Shown here: positions 48,939 through 60,858 of the stretch, one piece after another
How positions within the stretch are numbered: position 1 is the first letter of the stretch
Layout of the letters: every line of letters begins with the position of its first letter
Assembly: GCF_000208745.1 (NCBI RefSeq)
Contig: NC_030850.1
Span: 9,031,216 to 9,095,215, forward strand
Reading direction: 5' to 3'
Source: Theobroma cacao
Taxonomy: Eukaryota; Streptophyta; Magnoliopsida; Malvales; Malvaceae
Length of the DNA: 64,000 bases
Program-made: the position numbers and the translations under genes
Notes under the pieces: generated by a model
Seen by the model: only the letters and a program-made list of their open reading frames with translations
Told to the model about the DNA's origin: nothing
Database searches by the model: none

Positions 48939-50000
48939 ATCGCCACAAACAAAGACGCTCGTAATTGGAACAGAGTGAGAAAGCAAGAGGTTTTACGTTT
49001 ACCGATGAAACGAAATAAATATACCAAAACAACTGCTAGTAGTGCAGTTGAAAAGTTTTGCTAGTGTTTATATACGAGTAAAATGGTGGACATGTTGGGA
49101 GGAAGCGAATCGAATCCGGCTGAGAAATTTGTTGCAACGACCTTGAAATGCGTGAGGATGCTCCCATTGGAGCTTTACGTCTTTGCCTTTGACACGGGTT
49201 TCTCCGGATATTACGACTTTAACCTTTAGGTTGATTGCTTTGCGTCATTGCCTGCCTAGCTGCTTTTGGTTTGTTTGACTTCTCGTCAGTTTTGACTGCG
49301 GGCGATACACAAGACTATTAACTTTATAATTTCAAATTAAAAATGAAACTAAACATGAAAATAAAACTAACAATCCTTTTTTAATTGATTATAATTTTCA
49401 ATTATAATAAAAAAGTATACTAACAAGTTCTTTTTTATGTATAGATAAAATTTCTAATTGCATTGAATCATTTTATTTAAAATAAAAATTTACTTGATTC
49501 ATAATTCTTTATTCATTATATTTTTAGATTATAATCTTATGAAAAAAATTACATATATAAAAAAGATATTTTATTTAAAAATAAATAAAAATGCAAATAT
49601 TCAAGTGTCAACAAATGTTAGTATAAAAATATAAAAGACAAAAAAAGGAAACGGTTATACATGTCAAATGTGTATAACTTACTCTTATAACGTGTATGCC
49701 AAATGCTAAGTACAGTGTATTTGAAAAAAATCAATTAAATAAAAAAAAAAAACAATGTGGAAGGCAAGTCTTTTGAATTAGAAATGAATGAATATTTACG
49801 GAAATTGAGTGGCATGTTTCATAATTGCTACTTAGACTACTGAGCACATTTCTTCTGATTGTTGGAGGAAAATGTTGAAACTAATAAGTATTGAAACTTA
49901 CATTTTCTTTTTGGCACATAAATTTTGAAGTATATCCATAAATTTCAACTCAAAATACGTCAGATCTTATTATAACGGTTTTATTTGTCTTAAGTTTTTT
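48939..50000. other. Aminotransferase promoter and AT-rich spacer
   Basis: The first 250 bases are GC-balanced and hold the likely leader and promoter of the minus-strand aminotransferase gene. The rest is A/T-rich without a recognisable gene. Confidence 0.5.
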
Positions 50001-50019
50001 TTTTAAAAAAAAAAAGCAA

Positions 50020-50120
50020 AAAAAAGAGATATAATCTAGCTGGGAGTAAAGTATCTTCAAAGCTGTCGGTAATATGAAAATTTTGTTGATAGATAATCGT
50101 CCTAAAATGGATGGGACATT
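50020..50120. repeat. Dispersed direct repeat, copy 1
   Basis: The words CAAAGCTGTC, GTAATATGAAAA and GATAATCGTCCTAAA occur here and again about 1.26 kb to the right in the same orientation, with about 80-85 percent identity over roughly 80 bp. In one minus-strand frame both copies read GRLS-NK-FIL-TAL, but no protein family was recognised. Confidence 0.7.
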
Positions 50121-50639
50121 GACCGTTGAGGCCACCTCGTGGAGCACTCCTTCATTCATTGCTTGGTTGATATGTTCCGCTTTCAGGAGAAATAAACTTG
50201 GAATTTTTTGTTTTGTTTCGTGTGTTGGGTCATGCCAAGAAATTGTGTTCTTATTACCCCTTCCACCTCACTAATTTATTAGGACATTTCAAAGTAGTAT
50301 TGACTTCTATTCTTCTTCGATGAAATAGTAAGTTTTAAATTGATTCTTATAATTTTTATAATTTTTAAAAGTAATAACTATAAAATAAAAAATAAAACAT
50401 TTTATTCTCTATTATATCCCTTCAGTTGTCCAATTACAAAGAAAGAAAAGGTGGGAGGTCTTTCAATTTAGTTCTTTTAACTTGGAAGTTAAAAGTATCT
50501 CATATTTGGAGGAGAAACTATGGAAAGCATTGCACAAAATTTTATCTGATATTAATATTATTTTATTTAAATAATGATAGATTCGAATGGAACTCTTTAA
50601 ATAAAAATAAAATATTGAAATGCTTTTGAATGCTAACTG

Positions 50640-51059
50640 ATACCAATGCTAAGTTTGAAACGCTACTCCAATAATTTAGAGTGGAGATAGGTTGGGCTGG
50701 GGGCTTGAGCTTCATTTAATGTTGTCAAACTACCTAATAAGAGAAGAAATGGGGAAGGAGACACTAGAGAGAGATCCTTGCACCTTGACAACGACGAGCA
50801 GAAAGAGCTACCTGATGCCACAACTTGCTGGATGTACCTCATCCTCCGTCGTCTAGCCAAGCCATTGATCCACAAAGGAAAAGACAGAGAGGCTATGAGA
50901 ATTTCTTCCTATTCCCTGAGCAACCAGCCTCTAAACTCCTTTCTGCAAATGCAACTAGAATGGATCCCAGGGAGAAATAGATGCTTTAACCCAGCATTCA
51001 ATGACAACTGCCAAGGTTCCAGATAATTTTCTAATGAGGTGCCTCTTCCTTCATCACAC
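50640..51059 (-). ncRNA. Candidate terminal exon of a minus-strand spliced transcript
   Basis: On the minus strand the sequence TGTCTGTTGCAG, a good acceptor, ends at 51060. The following 400 bases are markedly less AT-rich than the surroundings. An 82-codon + strand frame (50778-51026) covers the same stretch but has no recognised family. Either an untranslated exon of a transcript running from the PPR locus or a separate non-coding RNA would explain it. Expression evidence is lacking. Confidence 0.25.
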
Positions 51060-51274
51060 CTGCAACAGACAGTTTCAACTTAAACTAATATAGTGATACT
51101 TTAACTCCGTTCTAAATAAAATAAAAATAAGGGTACGCACATATAAATCAAAATTAAATTTTTTACCTTGTATTTTAAAAAATTCACATTTACCTATTTC
51201 CGTATAAACGTTCCAGTATCTTTTGGAGATTTAAGGGTGTTATGTGTCTTAAGTTAAAAAAAAAAAAAAAAAAA

Positions 51275-51375
51275 AACAAAGATACAATCTAGTAGGAATC
51301 CATCCAAGTTAGGTATCTCAAAGCTGTCAGTAATATGAAAAATTTGTTGAGAGATAATCGTCCTAAACTGGATGA
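51275..51375. repeat. Dispersed direct repeat, copy 2
   Basis: Second copy of the segment at 50020-50120, preceded like the first by a long A tract. It continues on the right into a GC-richer 200-bp stretch (about 51380-51570) with no counterpart next to copy 1. Open frames on both strands there were not recognised. Confidence 0.7.
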
Positions 51376-51803
51376 GATACAGTGTAGTTGAGACAGCAGT
51401 ACAATTAGGTGCTGCACACCTCTTAGGGCCAGAAATCGACCCTGGACCAACATTGATTGGGGTCTCATCGACAACCAATAGGCCACAGACATACCAATGC
51501 CACCCAGTCTTGTAGCACTGTGGGCTAATCGCAGAGTGCACAGGGAGCCCAACTTCAAGAGGACTGCTCAAATAGGGTAGTTTGTTTGGGATAGAATTCT
51601 TGTGTATAGTTATCTATTTATTTTATTTGTACTAGGACTTTAGGCTAGTTGTAGAACATATGTTTACTTTAATCTCTTATTATTTAAAAATTAAAATCCA
51701 GAATTTATAATTCACTCAACCAACAGTCAACAGACATGACAATAGAGAGCAGCAATGCTAGATAACCTTGGAAAAATATGGAGAAAGCAGGGAAAGCAGT
51801 TAC

Positions 51804-51862
51804 CTGTGAGTATTTTAGACCATTGATCCTGCAAGGCTAAGTCTTCCATGTAAAATACACTT
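51804..51862 (-). ncRNA. Candidate 59-nt internal exon, minus strand
   Basis: On the minus strand a pyrimidine-containing acceptor (GGGTTTTGCAG) precedes the segment and a strong donor (ACTCACAG then GTAACTG) follows it. The sequence is less AT-rich than its neighbours. It lies between the PPR stop and the candidate terminal exon at 50640-51059. Confidence 0.3.
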
Positions 51863-52162
51863 CTGCAAAACCCAATTGAGAGAGTTAAATCCAATACAGT
51901 TGGAACTTCATCCATCCATCTCCGCTATTAAATGTCTATCACCCCCATTGATTTAATAATAAATTGAATGTCTAAGAAAGTAGCGAAAGAGCATCTTTTC
52001 AAGCTAATGCACCTTTCAACTACTTGTAAGGGAATAATATTTGCCAAGGTAGCTTTTCCAGAGCAATTAAATATAAAGCAGCATATCAAGTAAAAAGGGT
52101 TAATAGGGTTCACACTGACAAAGAGCAACAGGATTATGCAAGCTTTAGCCCCCACCCCACCC

Positions 52163-52165
<3 letters not shown>

Positions 52166-52214
<49 letters not shown>
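52166..52214 (+). repeat. Compound (AT)n(GT)n microsatellite
   Basis: About 16 AT units run directly into about 9 GT units, next to a C/A-rich CCCCCACCCCACCCAC stretch. Confidence 0.95.
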
Positions 52215-53985
52215 CAAGAATGGTTCCTTAGGCTTTGATTATGTCCAAAATTCTTGCAGCAAAAGACATTTATTGTTGATGAAATACAATTTAGAAAAAG
52301 TCAAACATAGCTACTTTGCGCTTAATCACAAGATGGAAGATTAAGCATGTTTTATTGCATCAGTACTTGTGATTGAGAATGTTGTTTGTATAGCACAGAT
52401 TAGAAACAGAGATAGAAATGCTTGTTTGCCAAATTATGTTATTTTCGGACAATTTTAGGGATATTGATTTTAGGGAAAAAAGCATGCAAATCCACATGTG
52501 TAAGCACAAATTGGAGAGGGTAAAAGTTACAACTTCGAATGACAAATTCATGGTTTGAGATCCATAAGAATGACATACATAAGGCAGTAAAATGCATGTA
52601 TGTAGTTAAAAAGTTCAAGGGAGAAGAAAGGAACCTAAGGTACCATTTGGTTGATGCTTTTACTAGCTTTCTGATTCAGGAAGCAAAAAACAAAAATTGT
52701 GTGTGGATATAAAGCAAATTATATTTCGAAAAATAGAAAGCAGAAAATATAACTCTTGAACAACAAAATATATGATTTTACTTTTCTATAATACAATTAT
52801 GTTAAAATAAGTGTCGCATTTTAGTTATTTGTTTGTTTTTAGTTAACTATGATTTTGCTTCCTATTATTTGCTTTATTTGTAGCTAGTTTTTAGGAAGTA
52901 AAAAGCAAGTACCAAAAATAACAAGCAAATGAAGCTTCAGTTTTTCCCACACCAATGAATTATGCAAAACTTTAACCCTGATGCATTTAAATCAATGGAG
53001 CAGTTTTTCCTTTTTCTTTTTGTAAAGAAACATGGAGAATGGAGCACTTATTTTAGCTCTTCAATTGTACTTTCTCTATAGCTTTCAATTGTTAAGAGGG
53101 TCAGAGCTTGCATGTCCTAAATAGACCAAGGGAAATACCAAGTTTTACTGATGCCTTCATTTGGCAAATCAGAAAGAAATGAAAAAGAAAAAAAAAAAAA
53201 ACTAAAAGTCAATTTTACACTTGTATGCTTATTTATATCAGCCAAGCAAAACTAAGGGTCGTTTACTTATATTATGAGAATCAACATTACTGTCAAAGAA
53301 ATAATCAGAGGGCATAGTCAAATTGTTATACTGAGTAATGTATGCGGCATTAAAAATTTTGCTGATCAAATGATTCATTTTGATTATAACCTGTCCAAAT
53401 TCACTGTTTCAACTTAATGCTTTTTATATGACAATATAGTAGGCACATATGAAATACAAGATACTCCAGACGCAATAAGGCGGGAAGCAATGTCAATCTC
53501 TCATACTCAGCCTTATGCGGCTTGCAACAATTATCTTGATGAGTAAACATCAGAGCCTATATTTATATAGACAATAACAAAATTAAGCAGGTGACCAAAC
53601 CAGGTCTCCACTAGGATCGTACAATTTACAATTAAGGTTGCAAGGGAAGTTTCGTGAGAGTAATAAATCAATAACATAGAGTAGCAATAACGTGCATATA
53701 AGAATGTCCGTATATCCCAGTAACCACAACTGTACTGCAAATCTCACCAAACCATATTAATCCCAAAAAACAGCACCAAACAAGTAAACTCATAAAACCA
53801 AAACCATCAGACCAAATTTTTACTAACAGTTCATTTGGTTGTTTTGAAAAGCAGAGAAAAAGCTCAAGTCAACAGATCCAATGGTATGTTTAGCTCTCTG
53901 AAAATTTTAGTGTGTTTGGGTTTAGAAAATATAAATGTTTTTTTATTGTCATTTTCTCAAAGAACAGGAAAAAAGATGTTGAGAA

Positions 53986-54971
53986 CATGTTTGGTGACTG
54001 TTTTGAAAATTGCTTTCTACAAAATGATAATGAAAATGGACTAAATTTGGAGAACACAAAAAAGATATTGTGATCATTTTTAAGAGAGTAAGGAGAAAAC
54101 AATGACAACATGACATTCCCAATTATTTTATCGTGCAATTTTTTCTTTTTTTACTTTTAATATTGTTGCTTTCTTTTGTTCCAAATGGCCAAATCCAACA
54201 ACCAGGCCATTTACATTTTCTTTAAGTGGGTTCACAAACCACAATAGACAAGAGGTGAAGAATAGAACAAGCCATTTGTCAAAATTCAGATAAAAAACTA
54301 AGGTCATCTATTCAATTTTTTAAGAAATTTTTTAAAACAAATTTACGTTTTTATTGAGTGGGTTCCCAAATCATGATAGACAAGAGGTGAAAAATGGATC
54401 AAGCCACTTGTCAAAATTCAGATAAATAACTAAGGTCATCTGTTCAACTTTATATGAAATTAAAAAAAAAGGGTTTATATCATGATCTTAATTAAAAATA
54501 ATTAAACCTCAATATACTAAATAAGATATAAAAAGCAATTAAACTTATATTTATAATTTATTCAATGGAAATTAAATAGAAAACAAACTTGTCACTTGTA
54601 AGTTATAGTTGAAATTCTTTTTTGAATAAGATATTTATGCTTGTTAAGTTGTTATGATTACTTGAACTTTCTATAAATTATCTATTCATTGAAATTTATC
54701 AACAATATAACTTTTATTTAATTTATTTTAACAAAAATTGTTGACAATAAAAAGCTTCACTTAAGTTTTTTAATCTGATTATATTTGTTAATCATATTCA
54801 TTCTTTCTTATAAATAGAAAACACTAGTATTCCAAATGCATTATTACTATTTTCATTTTGAGAAAATAATTTTCCATTTTATTCACCAAACACGGTTTTA
54901 AGAAATCAAAAAATAGAAAATGAAAATTGTTTTCAGAAAATTAAAACAAAAGGTTTTGTAAACCAAACATG
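53986..54971. mobile_element. Candidate MITE-type element bounded by CATGTTTGGT inverted motifs
   Basis: CATGTTTGGT at 53986-53995 is inverted as ACCAAACATG at 54962-54971. Similarity extends inward imperfectly (TGACTGTTTTGAAAA against a reverse complement TTTACAAAACC...CTGAAAACA). About 1 kb, A/T-rich and non-coding. No clear target duplication, so the ends are provisional. Confidence 0.35.
54226..54462 (+). repeat. 132-bp-period tandem duplication
   Basis: GTGGGTTC followed by (A/C)CAAA and ATAGACAAGAGGTGAA starts at 54226 and again at 54358. Both copies continue with CAAGCCA-TTGTCAAAATTCAGATAAA and CTAAGGTCATCT. Identity is about 88 percent. Confidence 0.85.
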
Positions 54972-55655
54972 CGCTTAGGTATCTCAACGAACATAGTTTC
55001 TTCACCAAGCAATTCAACTCCTAACCTTTTTGGTCTTTGTGACTTCTGCGCAAGTGTAAAAAGAAGGATCACAATGAGACTTACAACCAAACGTATTGAG
55101 TACTTTTTTGTACTTTTACTTTATTTTTTCCCTATGTTTAAGGTCACTTGATTTTAATACTGTTAATTAGTCAAATTACTTTTAGATTATGAAATTAATT
55201 GAATGATATGTTATTAAATTTTTTATTGATTAGTTTTAAGGGTTTTCATGAGTATAGTGGCAAGAATTAGAAATTTTCGGCTTTCATATTATTTGACAAA
55301 CTTGTAAACTGCACAGGGTGTAAAGGTGTAATTCAAACTAACTATATTTTATCAGTAAAGTTCACATGAGCACAAGGATCAACTTTTCTATCCTGAGGTT
55401 TGTCTACACATACCCATGAAGAATTCCATGATCAAATTTATGCCAGTTGAAGGTAAGACTGATGACAATAATAAAGGCAAGTCCGGCACATAAATGAACA
55501 ATGAGGAAACAGCAATGATAAAGAGAGAGACAAAGGCAAAAGTGAACATGGAAAAGAAAATCACAAAAAAAGAAAAATGAAAAACAAAAACAAAACAAAA
55601 GAAGCAAACAAAAGAAAAGTAAAATTTAAAAAAAAAAAAAAAGATGATTACCTAC

Positions 55656-55699
55656 CAACATATGTCCTTGATAGGATGCAAACAGAGCAGCTCACGTCC
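55656..55699 (-). ncRNA. Candidate 44-nt internal exon, minus strand
   Basis: On the minus strand GCTCTATTTTGTAG (acceptor) precedes the segment and GTAGGTAATC (donor) follows it. It lies 1.5 kb beyond the PPR stop on the same strand, as a possible piece of a spliced 3' untranslated region. Confidence 0.3.
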
Positions 55700-56689
55700 C
55701 TACAAAATAGAGCAAAGTGTCAAAATTCCCAACAATACACTGGCCTTCAACATTCTTGCGTTATTATAACCAACTTTTGACATCTTATTATTTTGAATAC
55801 TAGAACCCACTGTTACCTAAGGTCTATGATTTCAGTCACTAAATGATCAGGGTCCAAAACTAATTACACATACAGCAGTTGCTTCATTTACAATGCTAGT
55901 GAAATAACATGGAAGAAGCTACTGTGACTTTAAAGAGATAAATTAAACAAAGAAGAACAAAGAAATAAATAATTGCAAGTGTGAGAAAGTACAGCATGCA
56001 TGTCGGTCTCCTGAATATTCAGTTTTAATAGTATTATCATTCCATTGAAAACTCCTCTCGCTCTTTTCTCTATGATACACTCCCTTTCTGTTTAGACCAG
56101 AAGTGCAGAAAAGGAGAAAAAAGAAAGCAAAGAAAAATGAACCCAATGTCAAATTGCAAGCTTAAAACATGACCAAACTATAAAGCTGAAGAGGAAAGTT
56201 TTCAAATATATAGCTTGCTATTCGCCCATCAAACTTAGTAAGGAAGTAAAGTCCAAAGTCAATAGTTTATCTATGTCCGTTACAAATTAGAAAAAAAAAA
56301 AAGATGCAAATAAGAAAAATTAAAAAAAAAAAAACTATGCTGAAGTTATAGACAATGTATGACCATTGACCACACTTGGGTGAGAAATGCAAACTGCCTA
56401 GATAACCTTCTAATTTATCACAATTATACAACCAAAAGAAAAAAGCCACAAAGATCCCCTTTTCAAGCCCTTCAAGTTGAATATTTAAATTAAATTTTAT
56501 CAAAGGCTTTGGTTAATAAATTACTAGCATGTCTCAGACACAGCTGGAGATACCAAGTTTATCCACACTCCTGCTTCTAAAATGGACATCAATTACCTCA
56601 AATGCAACAAATTTATAAAAATAAAAAAAGGCTAATTTCTTCATTAAATCAAAATAAGAATAAAATAATTCACTCTTGAAAGGAAGCAA

Positions 56690-56837
56690 TTCCTTACATG
56701 ATTCCATTTAAGAAATTCTTCGAGAATTAATTTTTGATAGAAGGCAAAGGAAGTCAAATAATCCAGAAAAAACACCAAAACAGAAGCGACCACACGAAAA
56801 GCAGCCAATCTAGTAACAAGCTTCATAGATGTATCTC
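56690..56837 (-). ncRNA. Candidate exon downstream of the PPR gene, minus strand
   Basis: A minus-strand acceptor (ATTAACAG) ends at 56838. The next ~145 bases are less AT-rich and open in one frame, up to a possible donor GTAAGGAATT near 56697. A donor-like CAAG|GTACTG at 57057, about 95 nt beyond the PPR stop, could splice to it. Confidence 0.25.
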
Positions 56838-57151
56838 CTGTTAATATGCTACACAGTTTTTGATGCAGAAGTAGAGGTTTCAAGCAATTCACATCACATC
56901 ATCTAGTGTTTGATGATGGAAACATGTATGCAGTGAATAACAAGTAGTTGTGGTTTGATTCAGAATTGCTAGTCTCTGTCTTGGCCAACAGTTTTTCACC
57001 CCAAAAAAGCCATTGATCTTACAACAACAAGAAAGTCACATCATTCCGATCAGTACCTTGATCAACAAAGAATGATCCTCAATGTTAAATCAGCTGTACT
57101 AAGAAAATCTTCCAACTTCTAGCACTGAATTGGAAAATAATGGTCAAATTA

Positions 57152-58525
57152 TCAATAATTTAATATTCGAGCTATACGAATCTTGGACTGAACCTTTCTT
57201 CCCTCTCCAGGAAATCCAGAATAGCGAAGACCAGACAGGACAGCCCGTTGGGCAGACTTCAGTATTTTCATGCCACTTCGCAAACAAGATAGCAGAAGCT
57301 TGGATGCAGAGCGGTACCTTCCAGCTCTGCAAAGATTGTGCACCAAAGAGGAGTAGGTAAAAGAATCTCTTACCTCCATTGATTTAAAGACTTTCATTGC
57401 ATTGTCAATCTGACCAACTTTACACAACCCATCAATAAAACAATTATAGGCAGCCAAGTTTGAATCGAAGCCCATCGTACTCATGTACTTCAGATGTCGT
57501 GCAGCCCCCTCAATATTACCTGCCTTGCACAATGCATCAATCATTATCGTGTGTGTATATTTGTCACATTCCAACCCTTTTTTTTCTATATCATCCAACA
57601 ACTTATAGGCTTCTTCTAACTTATTATCTTTACAATACATATTAATGAGGGTGTTATAAGACACTATATCAAGCTCAATACCAGTCCTCATCATCTCCAC
57701 CATGAATTCAGTTGCCTCTTTCATCTTGCCTATCTTGATTAGAGCACCAGTAACTGTGCAGTAAGCAAAACCATCAAACGTATACCCTTTACTCTTCATT
57801 TCTGACAATAACTCGAGCCCTTCTTCAAACTTCCTCTTCCTAAAACAGCATCTCAGTACAGGAGTGTATGTTATGGCATTTGGAACATGACCCGATTCTA
57901 CTATTTCTTTAAAAATCCTCATTGCCAGCCCTAATCTACCAATCTTGCATAATCCACTAACAAGAATGTTGTATGTCATTAACTCTGGCACAAATCCATG
58001 ACGCTGTAAATTCCTAAACAACATAAAAGCATTCTCGGTATACCCATTCTTACAAAGACCATTCATCATAATGTTAAAAGTAGCGACACAAGGCAAATGC
58101 TCAACAAGTATTATATCCCGGAAAACCCTATTGGCCTCATCTGGTTTTCCTAACTTGAAGAAGCCGTGCATCAAAGTATTGTAACTCCAAATATCAGGAG
58201 CAATACCTCTTTGAATCATTTCATCAAACAGATTAAAAGACCGAGATATTTGGCAATTCCTAGTGGCGCCAGCTATCAAAGAATTGTAAGAAATAACATC
58301 TGGGGAAATCCCAGCTTCTCCCATTCTATGAAGAACAGAGTAACCAGCATCGATTCCAACTAAACGACAGTATGCATCAATAAGAATGTTGTAAGTTACG
58401 CCATCAGGGAGCACTCCCAATCTTATACCATCAATAATAACCGATTCGGCTTTCTCCAATTTATGGGCTTTACAAAATGAAGCAATGCAAACGTTCAATA
58501 ATCTAGTTGACAATCTACGAACCAT
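57152..58525 (-). CDS. P-class pentatricopeptide repeat protein (At5g46680-like), single exon
   Basis: Uninterrupted frame of 457 residues from the ATG at 58525 (MVRRLSTRLLNVC). The frame reaches 58618 only with a TTG start and through poly-Phe, so the ATG is preferred. It consists of about 11-12 tandem PPR motifs of 35 residues, visible as VTYNILIDAYC, ISYNSLIAGA, WSYNTLMHGF, MTYNILVSGLCKIG, ITYTPVLRC, VSYNTLINMYCKD and FTYSSLVHNLCRAG. There is no E or DYW editing domain. P-class PPR proteins bind organellar RNA in a sequence-specific way; the exact target and organelle are not evident and no clear presequence is seen. The order of motifs and the C-terminus (RAVLSGLRYSG) resemble Arabidopsis At5g46680. 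A possible 5' untranslated intron ends at 58602 on the minus strand. Confidence 0.9.
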   Translation of the reverse strand: MVRRLSTRLLNVCIASFCKAHKLEKAESVIIDGIRLGVLPDGVTYNILIDAYCRLVGIDAGYSVLHRMGEAGISPDVISYNSLIAGATRNCQISRSFNLFDEMIQRGIAPDIWSYNTLMHGFFKLGKPDEANRVFRDIILVEHLPCVATFNIMMNGLCKNGYTENAFMLFRNLQRHGFVPELMTYNILVSGLCKIGRLGLAMRIFKEIVESGHVPNAITYTPVLRCCFRKRKFEEGLELLSEMKSKGYTFDGFAYCTVTGALIKIGKMKEATEFMVEMMRTGIELDIVSYNTLINMYCKDNKLEEAYKLLDDIEKKGLECDKYTHTIMIDALCKAGNIEGAARHLKYMSTMGFDSNLAAYNCFIDGLCKVGQIDNAMKVFKSMEVRDSFTYSSLVHNLCRAGRYRSASKLLLSCLRSGMKILKSAQRAVLSGLRYSGFPGEGRKVQSKIRIARILNY

Positions 58526-58929
58526 TCTTTTTCTTTTTCTTAATGTACATTCAAGAACAAGGCCACATAAAGCTAAACAATTCCAAAAAAAAAAAAAAAA
58601 CCTGCAGAAGAAAAACAATATTCATGAGGATTAATAAGTTTTATGGTTTATATCTATATCTGCACTAGTACTAAATAAAAAACAATAATCTTTTTATCAA
58701 ATTGTAAAGAATAGGTGAGTCCGGAGATGTAAATAAATCACCTTTGTCTTCGCTAATTTGGCAATGGAAATTGGAAGAGAAGAAGAAAAAAGAACTGGAC
58801 TGGTGCGCATTAACCGGTGGCGTTAGCTGGGTCTCCGCTGGCGGACTTGTGGGTGGGCGAAGCTTCGACAGCTGCAATTTGCTGTCCTTGGAAAGGATTG
58901 AATTTAAGGGGCTGGGTCTTCGGAAATAG

Positions 58930-60850
58930 AATGACGAAGAAGATGGAAGAGGGAATCTAAGGGAAAGGGGGGAGGGAGGAGAATGGCTATCGCCGGTGGC
59001 GGCAACCTTTGAACACTTAATTTAGTTGCAAATAGTTGCCAAACTTATTTGATTGTGTCCTTTTTTCTCTTTTGTTCAAAAGCATTTTAATTCGGTTGAT
59101 TTTATTATTTGCGTTTTGAGTTTTTTACGGATTTATATTTTTAAAATTTATGAAAATAAAAAAAAAATAAAGGGTATGGATATTTATTTTATTATTTAAT
59201 TAAAGAATGGGTAAAGAAAAAGTTTAAATGCACATATTTAAACCTAATTACTTAGGTCATAGCCTAAAATCTTATCTTTGGTTTTTTTGCAAAAACTGAG
59301 ATAAAAAATTATTAATTATTTTTTTACTATTTAATTTTTTTATTCAAATGCATTTTATTTTTTGTTTTTACAATTAAAAAGAGATTAAACAAATTTTATG
59401 ATGGATTTTTGACAAAAAAGTCCAAAACAACCTTAAACAATTAATATGAATTTACTAAAAAATCATGGTAGTTATTTTACAACTAAAATAAGAAAAATTG
59501 TTATTTTTTGTGGCTTTCATTTTCTTTTTTCCTCTCCCATTTACTTTCAACTTCCCTTTTCCCCCTGCACTAAGAATTGAATATATTTAACTCCTTACAC
59601 TTACTTGTTTCGAGCAACCAAGGAATATTGTTAAAATCATTAACTTATTCCAAATGGCTCTTTTTAAGTTAAACACTTATATATTTATTGTTGAATAAAT
59701 ATTTATAGTTATTTTTTAAGTATAATGAATATTTTTAGAAGAAATATAATTGTATACATTGATGGTTGTGTTTATATATATATTTATATATATAAAGGAA
59801 GAATCTTGTTATATGAACTTAAAATAACATTTTTAGCCATTGAACACTGAAGGTGTGAGCTAATAATAGTCGAATGCAAACAAAAAACTGATGGTTGTGT
59901 TTTTAAACTCTACAAATGAATTAAAGAGTTTTTATATATCATTTTGATAATTAATTTATTAAATTTTATAATATATCTTAACAAAATATTTGTTTATCTC
60001 TTAACTATACTTGTAGAGTCACCTTTCAACCCAAAAAAAATAACCTCTACTTGTAGAGTCCAAAAATTCTAATACGATAATTTTCCTTTTGATAACATAG
60101 TTTAAAAAATGCTTAAGGACATTTATATTTAAAAATTCTAGGGGATAATGATAATTGAACCAAACTTATTTGATGCACCCAAGTGCAATTTGCAAATTTC
60201 TTAGTACAATAATGACTTAGGTCTAAGCAGTTTGTCTCATATCCAAGCCTAATACAATTTGGGCTAGGCTCGTTAATCTTGGGCCATAAATAAAGGCAAA
60301 ATGCAAAAATCTTAGAAGAGGGAGTTGGTGAATTTAGTTAATTTGTTATATAAATAATGAGGGTGAATACAAACATTATATAACATTTTTTTTAGAATCA
60401 ATACACCTATTTAACTGAAAATGATGTAATAAAATAAATTTAAAATATCTGTATATATACATGTATATAAAAATATATGTAAAAGTATTTCAAATTTATC
60501 ACTAAATAAGGATATAATAAACCTATAAATTTGAATATGATCACAAAAGTTTTCAAAAATTTACTGTATAATTTGGTATAAATTTGAAAATTGAATTTTT
60601 TTTTTCAAATTTAAGTTCTTAAACATAACCTTAAGAATAGTTTGTTATATAAATTTAAGTTGTAAGTTCATAAAATAATGAAGCATTTTAAATTTTTAAA
60701 TCCAATAGTTTGAATAATTTGTAGTTAATATAGTATTACAAAATTTTCATTAATTATACTTCGAATTTTAAATTTTTTAAATATTGGTGTTTAGGTATAT
60801 TATTATTCATTTATCAAAAAAATATATTATTATTTAAAATATTAAGAAAT
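58930..60850. other. AT-rich spacer upstream of the PPR gene
   Basis: The promoter of the minus-strand PPR gene is expected near 58900-59030, where composition is mixed. The remainder is A/T-rich with short local repeats (TACTTGTAGAGTC at about 60007 and 60047; TGATGGTTGTGTTT near 59760 and 59890). No gene was recognised. Confidence 0.5.
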
Positions 60851-60858
60851 ATAAATAT

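Larger units (their letters stand above)
52215..55640. other. Repeat-containing AT-rich DNA, no gene recognised
   Basis: Contains several MITE-like ends (for example GGTACCATTTGGTTG near 52639 and inverted CATGTTTGGT/ACCAAACATG at 53986 and 54962) and a 132-bp tandem duplication at 54226-54462. No convincing coding frame was seen on either strand. Confidence 0.5.

Noticed and set aside
57130..57360. + strand frame overlapping the PPR 3' end
   Set aside because: Antisense shadow of the PPR coding region.
58526..58618. Poly-Phe extension of the PPR protein
   Set aside because: TTG start, translation through a homopolymer run, and a likely splice acceptor at 58602 indicate leader sequence.
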